Source of the DNA: Streptacidiphilus albus JL83
GTDB lineage: Bacteria > Actinomycetota > Actinomycetes > Streptomycetales > Streptomycetaceae
Direction: 5' to 3'
Assembly (NCBI RefSeq): GCF_000744705.1
Contig: NZ_JQML01000001.1
Span: 9,310,017 to 9,374,016, forward strand
Length of the DNA: 64,000 nt
Shown: piece after piece, positions 60,447 to 64,000 of the stretch
How positions within the stretch are numbered: the first letter of the stretch is position 1
Layout: every line of letters starts with the position of its first letter
Translations under genes and position numbers: made by a program
Notes under the pieces: generated by a model
What the model saw: the letters and a program-made list of their open reading frames with translations, nothing else
The model's database searches: none
What the model was told of the DNA's origin: nothing

Positions 60447-60618
60447 TCCACGAAGGGGAGGTTGGATGGACAGCGGGCACAGTCATCGTGGTCGGTTTCG
60501 AGTCCTGACGATTACACAGACGATCGAGCGAAAGCAAGGTCTAGACCAATGAGGGCTCGGCCTCCTACGCTGCCGAGCCGGAGCCGGCCCGAGCGAGGCC
60601 TGCCCGGAGAGGCAGTCT
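60447..60618. promoter_or_regulatory. Bidirectional promoter region of the biosynthetic cluster
   Basis: The 172-bp gap separates the leftward 15-gene array from the rightward hmo arm and is locally AT-rich around 60500-60550. On the minus strand TTGCTT and TAATCG are spaced by 17 bp (about 60506-60534). A 10-bp palindrome GGTCTAGACC lies at 60538-60547. These are candidates for shared promoters and an operator. Confidence 0.45.
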
Positions 60619-61752
60619 GTGGAACCACGTGAACTGGCGGACTTCGAAGGCGCAGCCCGCGCCCGACTTCCGGCCGAAATCTGGGACTTCGTGCAGGGAG
60701 GCAGCGGCGCCGAACGGACCCTCGCCGCCAACCTGGCCCAGTTCGAACACTGCCGCCTGCGCCCGCGCACGCTCGTCGACGTCTCTAGCACCGACCAGGG
60801 CCTCACCCTGCTCGGGAGCCGGCTGCGGACCCCGATCGGCGTCGCGCCCATGGCCTACCACCAGCTGTTCCACGCCGAGGGCGAAGTCGCCACCGCCCGT
60901 GCGGCCGGCCGTGCGGGGGCGCTCATGGTCGCCGGGATCTTCGCCAGTCGCACCCTGGAATCCATCGCCGAGGCCGCGACCGGCCCGCTCTGGCTCCAGC
61001 TGTACTGGCTGCGCCGCCGCGACGCGCTGGCCGCCGTGGTCGAGAGGGCCGAGGCGGCCGGCTTCCGGGCGCTGGTGCTGACCGTGGACGCCCCTCGGAT
61101 CGGCCGGCGGCTGCGCGACGCCCGCAACGGCTTCGCCGTTCCCGCGCACATCCGCGCGGTCAACCTCGACCAGAGCCTGATGGCCGCCAGCCACCGGGCC
61201 GGCGAGGGGAGTTCGGGTATCGCCGACCATGCCAGGGAGCAGTTCGACCCCACGCTGACCTGGGCGGACCTCTCCTGGCTGCGGGAGCGCAGCAGCCTGC
61301 CGATCGTCCTCAAGGGGATCCTCACCGCCGAGGACGCCCGGCTGGCCGCCGAGCACGGTGTCGACGCCGTCGTGGTCTCCAACCACGGCGGCCGCCAACT
61401 CGACGGCGCCCTGGCGACGCTCTCGGCTCTGCCCGAAGTGGTCGCCGCAGTGCCGCCGGATCTGCCCGTTCTGCTGGACGGCGGTGTACGGACGGGCACA
61501 GCTGTCGCTCTCGCGATCGCCTTCGGCGCCCGGGCCGTCCTGGTCGGCCGCCCGGTCCTGTGGGGCCTGGCCGTCGACGGCGAGGACGGCGTCGCCCGGA
61601 TCCTCGGCCTCCTGCAGACCGAACTCGACGACACGATGGCCCTGCTCGGCAGACCACGACTGGCCGATCTCGACCACACCGTGGTGGCCCGGCCGACCGG
61701 CTCCGAACCCCCGGCCGCCGCCACCCCTCCAGCCCCCGACCGCCGCCGCTGA
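60619..61752 (+). CDS. hmo: 4-Hydroxymandelate oxidase, FMN-dependent
   Basis: This 377-residue FMN-dependent 2-hydroxy acid dehydrogenase has LPAEIWDFVQGGSGAE, APMAYHQLFHAEGE, LQLYWLRRRD and VVSNHGGRQLDGAL with catalytic His256 and Arg259. The sequence follows glycopeptide-cluster Hmo closely (for example GRRLRDARNGFA and VLKGILTAEDARLA). It would oxidise 4-hydroxymandelate to 4-hydroxybenzoylformate. A GGAGAGG sequence precedes the GTG start. Together with hmaS and hpgT it completes a 4-hydroxyphenylglycine route. Confidence 0.88.
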   Translation: MEPRELADFEGAARARLPAEIWDFVQGGSGAERTLAANLAQFEHCRLRPRTLVDVSSTDQGLTLLGSRLRTPIGVAPMAYHQLFHAEGEVATARAAGRAGALMVAGIFASRTLESIAEAATGPLWLQLYWLRRRDALAAVVERAEAAGFRALVLTVDAPRIGRRLRDARNGFAVPAHIRAVNLDQSLMAASHRAGEGSSGIADHAREQFDPTLTWADLSWLRERSSLPIVLKGILTAEDARLAAEHGVDAVVVSNHGGRQLDGALATLSALPEVVAAVPPDLPVLLDGGVRTGTAVALAIAFGARAVLVGRPVLWGLAVDGEDGVARILGLLQTELDDTMALLGRPRLADLDHTVVARPTGSEPPAAATPPAPDRRR

Positions 61753-61777
61753 CCGCCGGCCGATTCCAGGACATCCC

Positions 61778-62722
61778 TTGCCACTGCACCCCCAGGCCGA
61801 GGCCCTGCGCCAGCAGCGCTCCGAGGCCGGTACGCCCCCGCTCTACTCCCTCACCACCGCCGAGGCGCGCGCCGCCGACCTCGCCGACATCCGGGCCTCG
61901 GCCGGGAACCCGGAACCGGTGGGCTCGGTCGAGGAACTCGGCGTTCCGGGCCCCGGCGGACCGCTGACCCTGCGGATCCACCGCCCGTTCGCCCACGCCG
62001 TCCCGGCCGGTCCACTGCCCGCCCTGCTCTACCTGTTCGGCGGCGGCTGGACCCTCGGCTCACTGGACACCGGCGACGCGATCTGCCGCCGACTCACCAA
62101 CGCCGTCGGCTGCGTCACCGTCTCGGTCGACTACCGACTCGCCCCCGAGCACCCCTTCCCGGCAGCCGTCCACGACGTCGCCGCCGCCGCCGAGTGGATC
62201 GCCGGGCACGCCGCCGACCTGGGCATCGACCCCGAGCGGCTGGCCGTGGCCGGCGACAGCGCCGGCGGCAACCTCGCCGCCGCGCTCACCCTTCTCGCCC
62301 GCGAGCGCGGCGGCCCCGCGCTGCGCCACCAACTGCTGGTCTACCCCAACACCGACCACGGCGCAGACACCCCGTCGCTCCGCGAGCACGACGACCCGCT
62401 GCTGTTCAACCGCCGCTCGGTCGACTGGTATTGGGGCCACTACCTGGCCGACCCGGCCGACGGCGCCGACCCGCTGGCCTCGCCGCTGCGCGCGCCCTCG
62501 CTGGCCGGACTGCCGCCCGCCACCGTGATCACCGCCGAGTACGACCCGCTGCGCGACGAGGGCGAGCTGTACGCCGAGGCGTTGCGGGCCGCCGGCGTCC
62601 CGGTGCAGGCTCGCCGCTACGAGGGCATGCCGCACGGTTTCTTCGCCATGGCCGGCGTCCTGGACGGCGGCCGTGAGGCGCAGCGGTACGCCGCCGAGCG
62701 GCTGCGCGAGGCCCTGCAGTGA
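61778..62722 (+). CDS. Alpha/beta hydrolase of the hormone-sensitive lipase family
   Basis: This 314-residue esterase has the catalytic motif GDSAGGN (Ser161), an acid in EYDPLRDEG and His in GMPHGFF. The oxyanion motif that is normally HGGG reads FGGGW (Phe87 in place of His). A TTG start with AGGA six bases upstream fits the context. It sits between hmo and hpgT and overlaps hpgT by four bases, so it belongs to the arylglycine arm or performs product release. Substrate unknown. Confidence 0.8.
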   Translation: MPLHPQAEALRQQRSEAGTPPLYSLTTAEARAADLADIRASAGNPEPVGSVEELGVPGPGGPLTLRIHRPFAHAVPAGPLPALLYLFGGGWTLGSLDTGDAICRRLTNAVGCVTVSVDYRLAPEHPFPAAVHDVAAAAEWIAGHAADLGIDPERLAVAGDSAGGNLAAALTLLARERGGPALRHQLLVYPNTDHGADTPSLREHDDPLLFNRRSVDWYWGHYLADPADGADPLASPLRAPSLAGLPPATVITAEYDPLRDEGELYAEALRAAGVPVQARRYEGMPHGFFAMAGVLDGGREAQRYAAERLREALQ

Positions 62723-64000
62723 GCGCCGCCGCCACCGGGGCGACGACCGGTCCGGAGACCGCGCCCCTGCTGCTGGGCGAGCTGCACGCCAGCCTCGCGG
62801 ACCCGCTGCTGGATGCGATGACCTTCCTCAACGAGGTCACCGAGCGCTATCCGGACGCGCTGTCCTTCGCCCCCGGCCGCCCGCACGAGGGGTTCTTCGA
62901 GCCCGAGAGCGTCCACGAGTACCTGGACACCTACCTCGCCCACCTCGCCGATCGCGGCCTGAGCCGCAGCGCCGTGCGCAGCGCACTGTTCCAGTACGGG
63001 CCCACCAAGGGCATCATCGCCGACCTGGTCGCCCGCACCCTGGCCAACGACGAGGGGCTGGACGTGGCCCCCGAGTCGCTGGTGCTCACCGTCGGCGCCC
63101 AGGAGGGCATGCTGCTGGTGCTGCGCGCCCTCTGCGCCACGCCCGAGGACGTCCTGCTGGTCAGCTCGCCCTGCTACGTCGGCGTCACCGGCGCCGCCCG
63201 GCTGCTCGACCTGGCGACGGTCCCGGTGCCCGAAGGACCCGGGGGCGGCCCGGACCCGCAGGCCGTGCACGAGGCGGCCCGCGCCGTCCGGGCCTCCGGC
63301 CGCCGCCCGCGGGCGCTCTACGTGGTCCCCGACTTCGCCAACCCGTCCGGCACCAGCATGCCGGTCGAGGCCCGCGCCGGACTGCTGGCGGCGGCGGCCG
63401 AGGAGGGGCTGCTGGTGATCGAGGACAACCCGTACGGCTTCTTCGCCCGAGGGCCCGGCGCCCGGCCCACCCTGAAGGCCCTGGACCGGCGCCGGCAGGT
63501 GGTCTACCTCGGCTCCTTCGCCAAGACCTGTTTCCCCGGCGCCCGGCTGGGCTACGTCGTCGCCGACCAGGAGGTGGTCACGCCGGCCGGCCGGACCAGT
63601 CTGCTCGCCGACGAACTGGCCAAGCTGAAGAGCATGACCACGGTCAACACCCCGGCGCTCAGCCAGGCCGTGATCGGTGGGCTGCTGCTGCGCCACGACT
63701 GCCGGCTGCGGGCCGCCAACGCCCCCGCGAGCGCCTACTACGCGGCCAACCTCGCAGCGCTGCTGCGGGAGTTGGAGCGACAGTTCCCGGCGGCCGAGCG
63801 GGCCCGACTGGGTCTGTCCTGGACCGAGCCCGAGGGTGGCTTCTTCGTCGTGCTGGACGTGCCGTTCACCGCGGACCAGGCGGCGATGGAACGCTGCGCC
63901 CGCGACCACGGGGTGCTCTGGACCCCGATGGCCGCCTTCTACCCGGCGGGCGGCGGCGAGCGCCGGCTGCGGCTCTCCATCAGCGCCCTGAGCGAGCAGC
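62719..64000 (+). CDS. hpgT: 4-Hydroxyphenylglycine aminotransferase, 3' end beyond window
   Basis: The first 427 residues are present and the frame is open at the right edge. The sequence is a fold-type I PLP aminotransferase with Lys269 in LGSFAKTCFPGARLGYV, and it follows glycopeptide HpgT closely (MTFLNEVTERYPDALSFAPG, YGPTKGII, YVVPDFANPSG, KLKSMTTVNTPALSQAVIGG). It would transfer an amino group, typically from tyrosine, to 4-hydroxybenzoylformate, giving 4-hydroxyphenylglycine and regenerating 4-hydroxyphenylpyruvate for HmaS. Its GTG start overlaps the esterase stop (GTGA). Confidence 0.88.
   Translation, partial: MSAAATGATTGPETAPLLLGELHASLADPLLDAMTFLNEVTERYPDALSFAPGRPHEGFFEPESVHEYLDTYLAHLADRGLSRSAVRSALFQYGPTKGIIADLVARTLANDEGLDVAPESLVLTVGAQEGMLLVLRALCATPEDVLLVSSPCYVGVTGAARLLDLATVPVPEGPGGGPDPQAVHEAARAVRASGRRPRALYVVPDFANPSGTSMPVEARAGLLAAAAEEGLLVIEDNPYGFFARGPGARPTLKALDRRRQVVYLGSFAKTCFPGARLGYVVADQEVVTPAGRTSLLADELAKLKSMTTVNTPALSQAVIGGLLLRHDCRLRAANAPASAYYAANLAALLRELERQFPAAERARLGLSWTEPEGGFFVVLDVPFTADQAAMERCARDHGVLWTPMAAFYPAGGGERRLRLSISALSEQ

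Noticed and set aside
1..64000. tRNA, rRNA, riboswitch or CRISPR loci
   Set aside because: Reading both strands gave no cloverleaf with TTCGA-type T-loops, no rRNA signature, no known riboswitch core and no regularly spaced repeat array.

Overview
The window is very GC-rich, with strong third-position GC bias, short actinobacterial Shine-Dalgarno sequences, frequent GTG/TTG starts and many ATGA, GTGA and TGATG gene junctions. Together with the gene families present (GH6 cellulases, LacI control, ANTAR-less PucR regulator, Tat-exported glycosidase, TrmB/LuxR regulator, NarL-type two-component ABC operons) this points to Streptomycetaceae (Streptomyces, Kitasatospora or a close relative). No rRNA, tRNA, CRISPR array or transposase was recognised. 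All statements are read from the sequence; family assignments rest on motif recognition, not on searches.

Layout. 1-4.2 kb: arginine deiminase operon (permease, arcA, arcB, arcC) ending in a strong hairpin. 4.2-7.3 kb: a secreted beta-propeller protein, an NAD-dependent epimerase and the C-terminal remnant of a SnoaL/NTF2-like gene. 7.4-10.5 kb: a lysA-type decarboxylase divergent from a PucR-type regulator. 10.5-13.6 kb: amino acid permease coupled to a serine hydrolase. 13.8-18.2 kb: ABC-2 exporter plus NarL-type two-component system in one overlapping operon, sharing a promoter region with a secreted SGNH esterase lipoprotein. 19.6-23.3 kb: LacI regulator, two identical palindromic operators and two secreted GH6 cellulases. 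23.5-28.6 kb: LysR regulator divergent from a glutamate-type ABC importer with a class II glutamine amidotransferase. 28.6-44.6 kb: a methyltransferase, a Tat-exported GH95 alpha-L-fucosidase with two ricin-B modules, a 1.9-kaa wall-anchored protein, a large secreted sedolisin-like protease and its likely divergent regulator.

44.7-64 kb (continuing past the right edge): a biosynthetic gene cluster. A leftward, tightly coupled array encodes two AMP-forming ligases, two carrier proteins, two ketosynthases and a stub ketosynthase domain, a hydroxymandelate synthase, an Fe/2OG dioxygenase, an orphan E1 alpha/beta pair, a 69-aa protein, an ornithine-decarboxylase-like PLP enzyme, and a flavoenzyme/lyase pair resembling CreE/CreD, which convert aspartate to nitrosuccinate and then nitrite plus fumarate. 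The rightward arm encodes hydroxymandelate oxidase, an esterase and an HpgT-type aminotransferase. HmaS, Hmo and HpgT make a complete 4-hydroxyphenylglycine route. I do not know a described pathway joining arylglycine supply, discrete ketosynthase/carrier chemistry and nitrous acid supply, so this cluster is the best candidate in the window for undescribed biology.
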